Below, piece after piece: positions 50,820-58,825 of a stretch of 64,000 nucleotides of DNA. The notes under the pieces were generated by a model. It ran no database searches, was not told the origin of the DNA, and worked only from the letters and a program-made list of their open reading frames with translations. Origin of the DNA: JARRQJ01 sp037381915. GTDB lineage: Bacteria > Pseudomonadota > Gammaproteobacteria > DRLM01. The position numbers and the translations under genes were made by a program. The stretch is taken from NCBI GenBank assembly GCA_037381915.1, contig JARRQJ010000005.1, positions 23,192-87,191 of the forward strand, in the 5' to 3' direction. Numbering within the stretch: position 1 is the stretch's first letter; each line of letters opens with the position of its first letter.

Positions 50820-52073
50820 GTGTCGCGTAAACCAATCGAAGCACGCTGTATATGGCGCACCGTACTGCTTGGGTGCTTGAGTCTCTGCGCCTACGCGCAG
50901 GCGAGTACCTACCCCTTGCCGCCGGGTGGACAGTTCATGGTAGGGCAATTACAGGACACCCGGGTGCAATCCGGCGACACGCTGTTGGACATCGCGCGGC
51001 GCTTCGATGTGGGCTTGGACGAGTTGGAGGACGCCAATCCCGGCGTTGATCCATGGTTGCCGGCGGTGGGCCAGCGGGTTGTGATCCCCAGCCAGTATAT
51101 TTTGCCCAATGTCCCCCGCGAGGGCATCGTGGTCAACTTACCCGAGTTGCGGCTATATTATTTCCCACCGGCGAAGCCGGGTGGTCGGCGCGTGGTGATG
51201 ACCTATCCGGTGGGCATCGGTTCGGAAGGGCGGGCCATTCCCGTGACGCTCACCAGTGTCATCCAAAAGGAAATCGATCCCCGCTGGGTGGTGCCCGAGT
51301 CCATCCTCGCCGAGCATGAGGCGGAGGGCGATCCCTTGCCCAAGGTGGTGCCGCCGGGGCCGGATAATCCCCTGGGCCGTTACGCGATGCGTTTGGGTTT
51401 GGGAAGCTTTCTGATTCACAGTACCAACCATCCTTACAGCGTGGGCATGCGTATCAGCCATGGTTGCCTGCGTATGTATCCCGAGAATATCGAACAGCTT
51501 TTTGGCAAAGTGCCGGTTGGTACGCCGGTGCGCATCATCAATCAGCCCTATAAAGCGGGTTGGCAGGGGGACGTCTTATACCTAGAGGCCCATCCCCCCT
51601 TAGTGGAGTTAACCCATGCTGCCGAGACGGATCTGACCCCCATGGTGGTGGCCCTGACCAGGGTAGTCAGCCAACGCCTCAATGATCATGCCTGGCAGGC
51701 TGCGGTCCGGGTGGCGGGCCGGGATTCGGGTATCCCCACGCCGATATTTGCGGTGGGTGCCAAGCAGGCCCAAGCGGTGCTCGCCCATATCGAAGCGAGG
51801 AAGATCGATGACCCGCGGTGGATGGTGCAGGTGGGCGTGTTTCACGACCGTGACAAGGTGCAACATGTGGCGAAGATGATGCAGAGTTTGGACCTCCCCG
51901 TCAGAGTGAGTAAGGCGGGGGAGAATCGCTTGTGCCGGATATTGGTGGGGCCGTTCCCTACGCGTAAGGTGGCGACGGTGACGGCCGACAGAATTTCTAA
52001 AAATACCGGCCTGGACAATTTTCTGGTGCCGCAGCATCTCGCTTATGCCCCTGCTTGCCGGCTAAGTAATTGA
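50820..52073 (+). CDS. ErfK/YcfS-type L,D-transpeptidase with LysM and SPOR-like domains
   Basis: A 417-residue exported protein. It has a signal peptide ending AYAQA, a LysM (about 47-90, TRVQSGDTLLDIARRFDVGLDELEDANPG), a YkuD domain (about 100-245) with FLIHSTNHPYSVGMRISHGCLRMYPENIEQLF including the catalytic ISHGCLRM, and a C-terminal SPOR-like domain (about 335-405, WMVQVGVFHDRDKVQHV). Enterobacterial ErfK/YbiS/YcfS enzymes join Lpp to peptidoglycan. An Lpp-like gene lies 130 bp downstream, so that role is likely. The start is GTG 50820. The added SPOR-like domain is unusual for this group. Confidence 0.9.
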   Translation: MSRKPIEARCIWRTVLLGCLSLCAYAQASTYPLPPGGQFMVGQLQDTRVQSGDTLLDIARRFDVGLDELEDANPGVDPWLPAVGQRVVIPSQYILPNVPREGIVVNLPELRLYYFPPAKPGGRRVVMTYPVGIGSEGRAIPVTLTSVIQKEIDPRWVVPESILAEHEAEGDPLPKVVPPGPDNPLGRYAMRLGLGSFLIHSTNHPYSVGMRISHGCLRMYPENIEQLFGKVPVGTPVRIINQPYKAGWQGDVLYLEAHPPLVELTHAAETDLTPMVVALTRVVSQRLNDHAWQAAVRVAGRDSGIPTPIFAVGAKQAQAVLAHIEARKIDDPRWMVQVGVFHDRDKVQHVAKMMQSLDLPVRVSKAGENRLCRILVGPFPTRKVATVTADRISKNTGLDNFLVPQHLAYAPACRLSN

Positions 52074-52086
52074 CCGCCGCTTCGCG

Positions 52087-52116
52087 CCGGATGGCCGAGG
52101 TGAAACGGCCATCCGG
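52087..52116. terminator. 10 bp hairpin between the L,D-transpeptidase and lpp-like genes
   Basis: CCGGATGGCC (52087-52096) and GGCCATCCGG (52107-52116) pair perfectly around a 10 nt loop. No T-run follows on either strand, so termination is uncertain. It lies between convergent genes. Confidence 0.45.
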
Positions 52117-52204
52117 ACTCCTTAGCTGCCTGTAACTGCGGGCGGCGCTTCCTGGTTCGCCGCGCCGGTCTACGGTGACGCGCGGCATGGCGTCCGCCCT
52201 TTTC

Positions 52205-52537
52205 TTATTTGCTCATGGCCTTCTTGAACATGCGGTCCGCCTTTTCATTGGCGTTATCGGCGGCCGTCTTGGCGGCGGCGGCATCTTGCTGAGCCTGGCT
52301 GGCCATGTTCTTGGCGTCGTTGGCGTCCGCCTGCGCCTTGGAGGCGGCGTCCATGGCGCGGTCCGCTTCGCTCTTGGCGTCCGTAGCCAACTGTTTGGCA
52401 TCATCGGCACTCTTCTTGGCTTCGTCGGCGGTCCTTTGCGCCTGATCTATCGAAGCTTTCAATTCACTGGTGGATGCGCAGCCGCCTAATATCAAGGCAA
52501 GTACCGGGATGGTGAGTAAGGCAGTCCTTTTTAACAT
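52205..52537 (-). CDS. Lpp-like alanine-zipper outer membrane lipoprotein
   Basis: A 110-residue protein with the lipobox ALILGGC (Cys about 20) and then one continuous Ala-rich coiled coil (DDAKQLATDAKSEADRAMDAA and similar heptads). It ends RMFKKAMSK. The terminal Lys and the MFKKA end match the Lpp/OprI class, whose C-terminal Lys is bonded to diaminopimelate of peptidoglycan. It is longer than E. coli Lpp (78 residues). It is convergent with an ErfK-type L,D-transpeptidase gene. Start ATG 52537 follows GAGGAA. Confidence 0.88.
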   Translation of the reverse strand: MLKRTALLTIPVLALILGGCASTSELKASIDQAQRTADEAKKSADDAKQLATDAKSEADRAMDAASKAQADANDAKNMASQAQQDAAAAKTAADNANEKADRMFKKAMSK

Positions 52538-52863
52538 GTTGGTATTCCTCTTTTCGAATTGCTGTTGGGTAGATTATTTCCGAAAACCGGAGATTCTCCT
52601 GTGGCCGATAATGCGCTGCGTAACTTCTTCCAAGGCCGGGGAAGTGCATGGTTGAGACATTCCAATTGCTAAAGGTTCCAATGGTTCCAAAGCACCCGCT
52701 CAAATTTTAGGGATTATCGTCATGGCTCGCAACTGCAAGTCTGGCGGCAATGTTATATTTCTGCTCCAGAAGGCGCGGCGGGGCGACTTTGACAGCTTGG
52801 TGAGGGTGGTACAGAATCCTTGGGCAACGCTGTTTTATCAAGCTCATCATAAGGCGGGGGGAA
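52538..52863. other. 326 bp divergent promoter region between lpp-like gene and cstA
   Basis: It should hold both promoters. Apart from the direct repeat GGTTCCA (twice near 52674-52688) I see no motif. A coding-like appearance of 52690-52860 is not supported by any start or family. Confidence 0.55.
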
Positions 52864-54942
52864 ATGGAGCCGGCTAAGTCCGTAGGAAAGCTTGTAATTT
52901 GGATAGGCGTGGCGGTGGCCGGCGCCGCCGCTTTAGGCGGTATCGCCCTGCATCGGGGTGAAACCATCAATAGCGTCTGGTTCGTCACCGCCGCCTTGTG
53001 CGTCTATGCCCTGGGTTATCGGTTCTACAGCGCCTTCGTCGCCGCCAAGGTCCTGGCCCTGGACGCCAGCCGGGCCACACCCGCAGAGCGGTTGAACGAC
53101 GGGCGTGATTACGTACCCACCAACAAATGGGTGGTGTTCGGCCACCACTTCGCCGCCATCGCCGGTCCCGGTCCGCTGGTTGGTCCGACCCTGGCGGCCC
53201 AATTCGGCTATCTTCCCGGGACCCTGTGGATCTTGATCGGCGCGGTGTTCGGCGGCTGCGTGCAGGATTTCGTCATCCTGTTCTTTTCCACCCGCCGCGA
53301 CGGTCGTTCGCTGGGACAGATGGCCCGGGACGAACTGGGACCGGTGGGCGGGGTAGCGGCGCTCATCGGGGTCATGATGATCATGATCATCCTGATCGCG
53401 GTGCTGGGACTGGTGGTGGTCAACGCCATGAAACACAGTCCATGGGGGACCTCAACCATCGCCGCCACCATTCCCATCGCGATCCTGGTCGGTATTTACA
53501 TGCGCAATATCCGCCCGGGACGGGTGTTGGAGGGGACCCTGATCGGCGTTGCCCTGCTGATATTGGCGGTGGCGGGCGGCGGTTGGGTCGATCACCATCA
53601 GATCCTGCGCACCTGGTTCGATTTCGACGCCCCCCACCTGGCGGTGCTGGTGATCGCCTACGGCCTTTGCGCCGCGGTACTGCCGGTGTGGTTGCTGCTG
53701 GCGCCGCGCGATTATCTTTCCACCTTCATGAAGATGGGGACCATGGCCTTGCTGTGCATCGCCATCGTGCTACTCCATCCTGAGGTGAAGATGCCGGCCC
53801 TGACCCAATTCGTTGACGGCACCGGGCCGATCTTCGGCGGCAAGCTGTTTCCCTTCGTGTTCATCACCATCGCCTGCGGAGCCATATCCGGTTTTCATTC
53901 CTTGATCTCTTCGGGGACCACACCCAAGCTTCTCACCAACGAGGTCCATGCGCGCATGATCGGCTACGGGGGGATGATGATGGAATCCTTCGTTGCCATC
54001 ATGGCGATGATCGCCGCCTGCGTCCTGGACCCGGGGGTGTTCTTCGCCATCAACAGTCCCGCCGGCGTGGTGGGCGGCGCGGCGGCGCAGGCGGTGGCGA
54101 CGATTTCCGGCTGGGGCTTCCCCGTGTCCGCAGAGCAGATGAGCGCCCTGGCCCATACCATGGGCGAGGCGACCTTGTTCGCCCGCACCGGCGGCGCGCC
54201 CTCACTGGCGGTGGGGATGGCCAGCATTTTCGGCAGCGCCTTCGGTACGGGCCTGCTCGCGATGTGGTACCACTTCGCCATCATGTTCGAGGCCTTGTTC
54301 ATCCTGACCACGCTGGACGCCGGGACGCGGGTGGCGCGCTTCATGCTGCAGGACATGCTGGGCAATCTCTATGAACCTCTGGGACGCACCGCGTGGTACC
54401 CGGGGGTGATCACCACCAGCGGCGTGGTCGTGGCGGCCTGGGGCTATTTTCTCTACATGGGAACCATCGATCCCTTGGGGGGGATCAACAGTCTGTGGCC
54501 CCTGTTCGGCATATCCAATCAGATGCTGGCGGCGATCGCCTTGTGCGTCGCCACCACCATTCTCGTCAAATCCGGCAAGGCCCGTTACGCGTGGGTGACC
54601 GCGCTGCCCCTGGCCTGGCTGGTGATGGTGACCAGTTGGGCCGCGATCGAAAAGTTGTTTTCGCCGGAGTTGCGCGTGGGCTTTATCGCCAAGGCCAATG
54701 AACTGGCCGCGCAGTTGGCAAGTGGGAGTCTGCCGCCGGATAAAATCGCCGTCACCCAGCAACTCATCTTCAACATCCGGGTGGATGCCCTGTTGACCAT
54801 TGTCTTTCTGGTAACCACCTGGGTCCTGGTATTCGAGACCGCGCGCGTCTCCCACAGGATCCTGAGCGGGCGTCGGCATCCGCCGCTCTCGGAGGCGCCC
54901 CATGTGCCCACCCGTATGGCCGAACAATGGATGCGGGACTAG
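52864..54942 (+). CDS. cstA: Carbon starvation protein A (peptide/pyruvate transporter)
   Basis: A 692-residue CstA family permease of about 16-18 helices. It has NKWVVFGHHFAAIAGPGPLVGPTLAAQFGYLPG and GAVFGGCVQDFVILFFSTRRDGRSLGQMA near the N-terminus, and FGISNQMLAAIALCVATTILVKSGK near the end. CstA and BtsT import peptides or pyruvate when carbon is short. ATG 52864 gives the usual length. The small ybdD follows 10 bp later, the usual pairing. Confidence 0.96.
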   Translation: MEPAKSVGKLVIWIGVAVAGAAALGGIALHRGETINSVWFVTAALCVYALGYRFYSAFVAAKVLALDASRATPAERLNDGRDYVPTNKWVVFGHHFAAIAGPGPLVGPTLAAQFGYLPGTLWILIGAVFGGCVQDFVILFFSTRRDGRSLGQMARDELGPVGGVAALIGVMMIMIILIAVLGLVVVNAMKHSPWGTSTIAATIPIAILVGIYMRNIRPGRVLEGTLIGVALLILAVAGGGWVDHHQILRTWFDFDAPHLAVLVIAYGLCAAVLPVWLLLAPRDYLSTFMKMGTMALLCIAIVLLHPEVKMPALTQFVDGTGPIFGGKLFPFVFITIACGAISGFHSLISSGTTPKLLTNEVHARMIGYGGMMMESFVAIMAMIAACVLDPGVFFAINSPAGVVGGAAAQAVATISGWGFPVSAEQMSALAHTMGEATLFARTGGAPSLAVGMASIFGSAFGTGLLAMWYHFAIMFEALFILTTLDAGTRVARFMLQDMLGNLYEPLGRTAWYPGVITTSGVVVAAWGYFLYMGTIDPLGGINSLWPLFGISNQMLAAIALCVATTILVKSGKARYAWVTALPLAWLVMVTSWAAIEKLFSPELRVGFIAKANELAAQLASGSLPPDKIAVTQQLIFNIRVDALLTIVFLVTTWVLVFETARVSHRILSGRRHPPLSEAPHVPTRMAEQWMRD

Positions 54943-54952
54943 AATATCAATC

Positions 54953-55144
54953 ATGATTCGTGCCTTGACCCGCCTTAAGTACCTGTGGCAAGGGGTCCGC
55001 ACCCTGACCGGTGAGGACGCCTATGAGCGTTATCTGGCCCATTGGCATGACCACCACGGCGCTGAGGGCGTTCCCCTGGATCGCAAGACCTTTTACAAGC
55101 AGCATCAAGAGCGCAAGTGGAACGGCATAAGCCGTTGCTGTTAG
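54953..55144 (+). CDS. ybdD: YbdD/YjiX family small protein (DUF466)
   Basis: A 63-residue protein with the DUF466 signature: LWQGVRTLTGEDAYERYLAHWHDHH and the C-terminal ...ISRCC. It is encoded downstream of cstA as in E. coli, where YbdD helps CstA-mediated pyruvate transport. ATG 54953 is the start that gives family length. Confidence 0.92.
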   Translation: MIRALTRLKYLWQGVRTLTGEDAYERYLAHWHDHHGAEGVPLDRKTFYKQHQERKWNGISRCC

Positions 55145-55441
55145 GGCAGTTTTCTCAACAGCCTAGCCGCATTGCCCGCCGACCCAAGAAGAAACAACGC
55201 CGCGTCTTACCGCAGGCTTATGTAATTTTCTTCCAAAATATCCAGCACTTAATTCAATTCATGCGGCCAAGCACCTGTATTTGTAATGTAAAAAGCTGGT
55301 GAGTTGTAATTCTTTTTGACATCATGGGATGACGAGTCGGGGCGTGACCGCGAATTCGCCACGGACAGCCCACACTTTAGGAAGACGTCAACTAGCACGC
55401 CCCGTGTGGAAATAATCGGCAGTGATGGGTTCCTAAATAAT

Positions 55442-58288
55442 ATGTGGTCGGAGCTTCGCGCAGTGCGTCAACGTTACCTGGGTATAGTGGCAATAGGATT
55501 TGCCGCCGTGCCCGTGGTCGGCTATGGCGTTGCGCTCTGGCTGGGGAACTGGCACGACACTTCCTTATTCCTATCAGGCGCCGGTCGACTATTGGCGACA
55601 TTCGCCGTCGGCTGGTGGCTGGTGGCCCTCGCCCACTACCGCCAGATCTTTACCTTACTGCTCCCTGGGGAAGGCGATGTCATCGTACAGCCCAAGCTCC
55701 TATCGCGGGGGCTTTCCCGGCTCCATAGCCACTATTGGCGCTGGTTGTGTGCCTATGTGGTGATTGCCTCCCTGATTTACGCCGCCGAACCCGCCACATC
55801 CGCCACCGCGGCGGTGGATTGGCTGCGTTGTCTGCTGATTCAACTGGTGGTGGCGGTGCTGGTCGGAGTTCCCTTCTATCTGCTGGCCTTGAATGCCCTG
55901 GGCGGATTTGCTGCGGCGGCGGGTCTGGAAAAGGCCCACGTCTTCGTTGAAAGCAAGCTGGTGCTGTCCGGGGTATTGGTGCCGTTGCTGGCCGGGATGG
56001 CCATGATGTACTTCTACTGGTTGCGCACCGGATTATGGACGGAGGAGACATTGCTGGTGTGGAGCGGTTTGGGCGTGTTGGTCTTGAGCAGCGTGATGAT
56101 CGGTTCGCGCAGCATCCTGAGGGCGCTGCAACCATTGCAGCCGGTGATAACAAATCAGGATACCGCCTCGTATTTGCAGAAATTGGCCGCCTTGCGCCCG
56201 ACGTCGACCGACGACTTGGGGTTGCTCATCCAGTCTCTGAGTCGTTTGGGACACAGCCTGGAGGCCAAGGATCCAGAGATCCAGGCCCTCATCGATGCCG
56301 CTCCGGGCGGGATCCTGCTGACCGATGAAAGCGGCCATATCCAAATGTTCAACGCCGTCGCGGATGGCCTGCTCGGGTCGCGGCTGACCGAGCTGCAAGG
56401 TTTGCCGATTTGCGATTTATTGCCGGGTTTGCGCTGCGAAGGCGATTTACCGCTTCCCACGCGGGAGGCACAACAGCTGTGGGTGCAAAACCCGGATGGG
56501 CGCAACCTCGCCCTGACGGCCAGGATCGCCGCAATGGAGCGTGGGGGCGGGCACGCCCGGTTTGTCTGCTTTCTTTCGGAAAACGAGTCCGATGAAAGGA
56601 TGCGACGGCACGCGCAGGAGACGGAATCCCGCTATGAGGATCTGGTGGAATCTTCCCGCGATTTGATCTGGAGCATGAATGAAGAGGGCCATTGGACATT
56701 CGTCAACCGTGCGGCCAAGCATATCTACGGCGTCGAGCCGGCGGAATTGATCGGTTGCACCGTGCATGAATTTACCGAGCCCGATTATCTTAAACGGGAA
56801 AAGGCCGCGTATCAGGCGCTGTGGGAGGGAAAGGATTGGCTGGACTTCGAGAGCGTACATCATGATCGCGACGGGGCTCTCCATCATTTGCACTTCAGCG
56901 CCGTAACGCGCAAGGATCAGCAGGGTAGGGTGGCAGCCATAAACGGCGTCACCCGCGATATCACCGAGCAAAAGGTCTATGAACAAAAACTCGCCTATCA
57001 GGCGTCCCATGACGCACTCACTGGCCTGTTCAATCGGAATTATCTGCATCAGGAGCTGGAGCGCATGGTGGCCAGGGTGGCGCGCGGCAACGAGTACGGG
57101 GTGTTGATGTTCGTAGACCTGGATCAGCTCAAGTTTATCAACGATACCATCGGTCACGGCGCCGGTGACCGCTTATTGGTGGAGGCAGGCCGCTTGCTGA
57201 AGAATCACACCCGTGAGAGCGATCTGTTGGCGCGCTATGGTGGTGACGAGTTTACTGTGTTGCTTTACAACGTAGACGCGGAAGGCGCGCGCAAGGTGGC
57301 GGAAAACATGCGGGCGCGGTTCGGCGAATTCAAATTTCTCGAAGGCGGTAACGCCTATTCCCTGACCTGCAGTATCGGTCTGGCGCTGATCGACGAAGGC
57401 GTGAAATCGGCGGACGAATGCCTGGCGCAAGCGGAGCGCGCCTGCAAGAACGCCAAGACCCTGGGGCGGAACCAAGTGGTGTTTTACGACGCCGGCGTGA
57501 CCAAACGACCGGCGTTGCAGGACGCCACCTGGCTGGACCGCATCAAAGGATTGATAGAGAAAGAACACTATCAGTTGGTCTATCAACCCATCGCCTCCGT
57601 GACGACCGGCAGCATTTACGACTACGAGGTGCTGGTGCGCATGGTTGAGAGCGAGGGACATTTGCTGAATCCCGGTGCATTCCTGCCTACGGCGGAGCGC
57701 CTGGGATTGAGCCAGAGTCTGGATCGCTCCGTGGTATTGAAGTCGATTCAGGAGTTGGCGTTGCTGCGCGAAGCGGGACAATCGGTTCGGTTTTTCATCA
57801 ACCTGACTCCCGCCGCGATGCGCGACGATACGCTGCTGACCAGGATCCGCGACACGCTAGTGGAGACCAAGCTGGACGCCTCGGTGCTTACCTTCGAGAT
57901 CAATGAGACCGCGGCGGTGGCCGATCTGGTCGCGGCCGCCGATTTTATCCGCGTTATTAAGGAGATGGGCGGCCGCGTGGTGTTGGAGCACTTCGGCTTG
58001 GGCTTCAGCTCTTTCACCTATCTCAAACACTTGCCGGTGGATGCGCTTAAGATCGACGGCTCCTATATACAAGGTTTGACGCAATCGGTGGTCAACCAGG
58101 TGGTGGTGCGATCCATCAATCAAGTCGCTCACGCCCTGGGCAAGGTCACGATCGCGCCCCATGTGGAAAACAAGGAAACCCTCATGCTGTTGCGTGATCT
58201 CGGCGTGGATTACGTGCAGGGTTATTACTTGGGGCGGCCGGAACGGGCCATCGGAGCCGAGCGCTATATCGCCACCGACATCCATTGA
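55442..58288 (+). CDS. PAS-GGDEF-EAL membrane sensor, GGDEF intact, EAL degenerate
   Basis: The N-terminal part has about six membrane segments (up to about residue 225). A PAS-like region (LIDAAPGGILLTDESGHIQMFN), a second PAS (LVESSRDLIWSMNEEGHWTFVN), a GGDEF domain and an EAL domain follow. GGDEF is intact (RYGGDEF), with an RESD I-site 5 residues before it, so a diguanylate cyclase is likely. The EAL domain has EVL for EAL and EHFGLG for DDFGTG, and APHVEN for the usual AEGVE, so it should not hydrolyse c-di-GMP. ATG 55442 was chosen; a TTG at 55316 or GTG at 55406 would extend it by codons that look non-coding. Confidence 0.85.
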   Translation: MWSELRAVRQRYLGIVAIGFAAVPVVGYGVALWLGNWHDTSLFLSGAGRLLATFAVGWWLVALAHYRQIFTLLLPGEGDVIVQPKLLSRGLSRLHSHYWRWLCAYVVIASLIYAAEPATSATAAVDWLRCLLIQLVVAVLVGVPFYLLALNALGGFAAAAGLEKAHVFVESKLVLSGVLVPLLAGMAMMYFYWLRTGLWTEETLLVWSGLGVLVLSSVMIGSRSILRALQPLQPVITNQDTASYLQKLAALRPTSTDDLGLLIQSLSRLGHSLEAKDPEIQALIDAAPGGILLTDESGHIQMFNAVADGLLGSRLTELQGLPICDLLPGLRCEGDLPLPTREAQQLWVQNPDGRNLALTARIAAMERGGGHARFVCFLSENESDERMRRHAQETESRYEDLVESSRDLIWSMNEEGHWTFVNRAAKHIYGVEPAELIGCTVHEFTEPDYLKREKAAYQALWEGKDWLDFESVHHDRDGALHHLHFSAVTRKDQQGRVAAINGVTRDITEQKVYEQKLAYQASHDALTGLFNRNYLHQELERMVARVARGNEYGVLMFVDLDQLKFINDTIGHGAGDRLLVEAGRLLKNHTRESDLLARYGGDEFTVLLYNVDAEGARKVAENMRARFGEFKFLEGGNAYSLTCSIGLALIDEGVKSADECLAQAERACKNAKTLGRNQVVFYDAGVTKRPALQDATWLDRIKGLIEKEHYQLVYQPIASVTTGSIYDYEVLVRMVESEGHLLNPGAFLPTAERLGLSQSLDRSVVLKSIQELALLREAGQSVRFFINLTPAAMRDDTLLTRIRDTLVETKLDASVLTFEINETAAVADLVAAADFIRVIKEMGGRVVLEHFGLGFSSFTYLKHLPVDALKIDGSYIQGLTQSVVNQVVVRSINQVAHALGKVTIAPHVENKETLMLLRDLGVDYVQGYYLGRPERAIGAERYIATDIH

Positions 58289-58409
58289 TTCAGAGCGATT
58301 TCGGGATCGGCGCGTACCCGGACATGATTTGTTCACGGATCTGGTGATCGGCAAAAAGTAGTCTATAGTTGTAATGGCGGTCCGCCGCTGTAGTTGTGTC
58401 CGAGCCGGC

Positions 58410-58436
58410 TTCCAGTTTTAACGTCTGGAATTTTTT
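58410..58436 (+). terminator. Weak Rho-independent terminator
   Basis: TTCCAG (58410-58415) pairs with CTGGAA (58425-58430), followed by six T (58431-58436). It comes after the GGDEF-EAL gene and before the monooxygenase-like gene. The 6 bp stem is short. Confidence 0.45.
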
Positions 58437-58505
58437 ACCCTTTATTCATGCTTGTCCGGTTGCGGGCATGGCCATCTTATTACCTCGGAGCAAAGGAGGA
58501 AGATC

Positions 58506-58808
58506 ATGGTCAAGCTGGCATTGTTCGTTCAATTGGAGGCCAAACCCGGAAAAGAGTCGGCGGTAGAGGACTTTTTGCATGGGGGTTTGCCGGTCGTGGA
58601 GGAAGAGCCGGCCACCACCGCCTGGTTCGCGCTTCGTCTCGGCCCCCGGCGCTACGGCATTTTCGACGCCTTCCCCGACGAAGCGGGCCGGCAGGCGCAT
58701 CTTGCCGGGCGGGTCGCCGCGGCGTTGATGGAAAAGGCCGGCGAACTCCTGGCAAAGCCGCCCGTCATCGAAAAGGTCGATGTGCTTGCGGCCAAGTTGC
58801 CCGCATAG
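58506..58808 (+). CDS. Antibiotic biosynthesis monooxygenase (ABM)-domain protein
   Basis: A 100-residue dimeric alpha/beta-barrel protein: LALFVQLEAKPGKESAVEDFLHGGLPVVEEEPATTAWFALRLGPRRYGIFDAFPDEAGRQAHLAG, the layout of YgiN-like quinol monooxygenases. Catalytic use is uncertain because the family also contains non-enzymatic members. AAAGGAGGAAG before ATG 58506 is a strong ribosome site. It is convergent with uvrD. Confidence 0.85.
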   Translation: MVKLALFVQLEAKPGKESAVEDFLHGGLPVVEEEPATTAWFALRLGPRRYGIFDAFPDEAGRQAHLAGRVAAALMEKAGELLAKPPVIEKVDVLAAKLPA

Positions 58809-58825
58809 CCCGGGGATTTGGTGAA

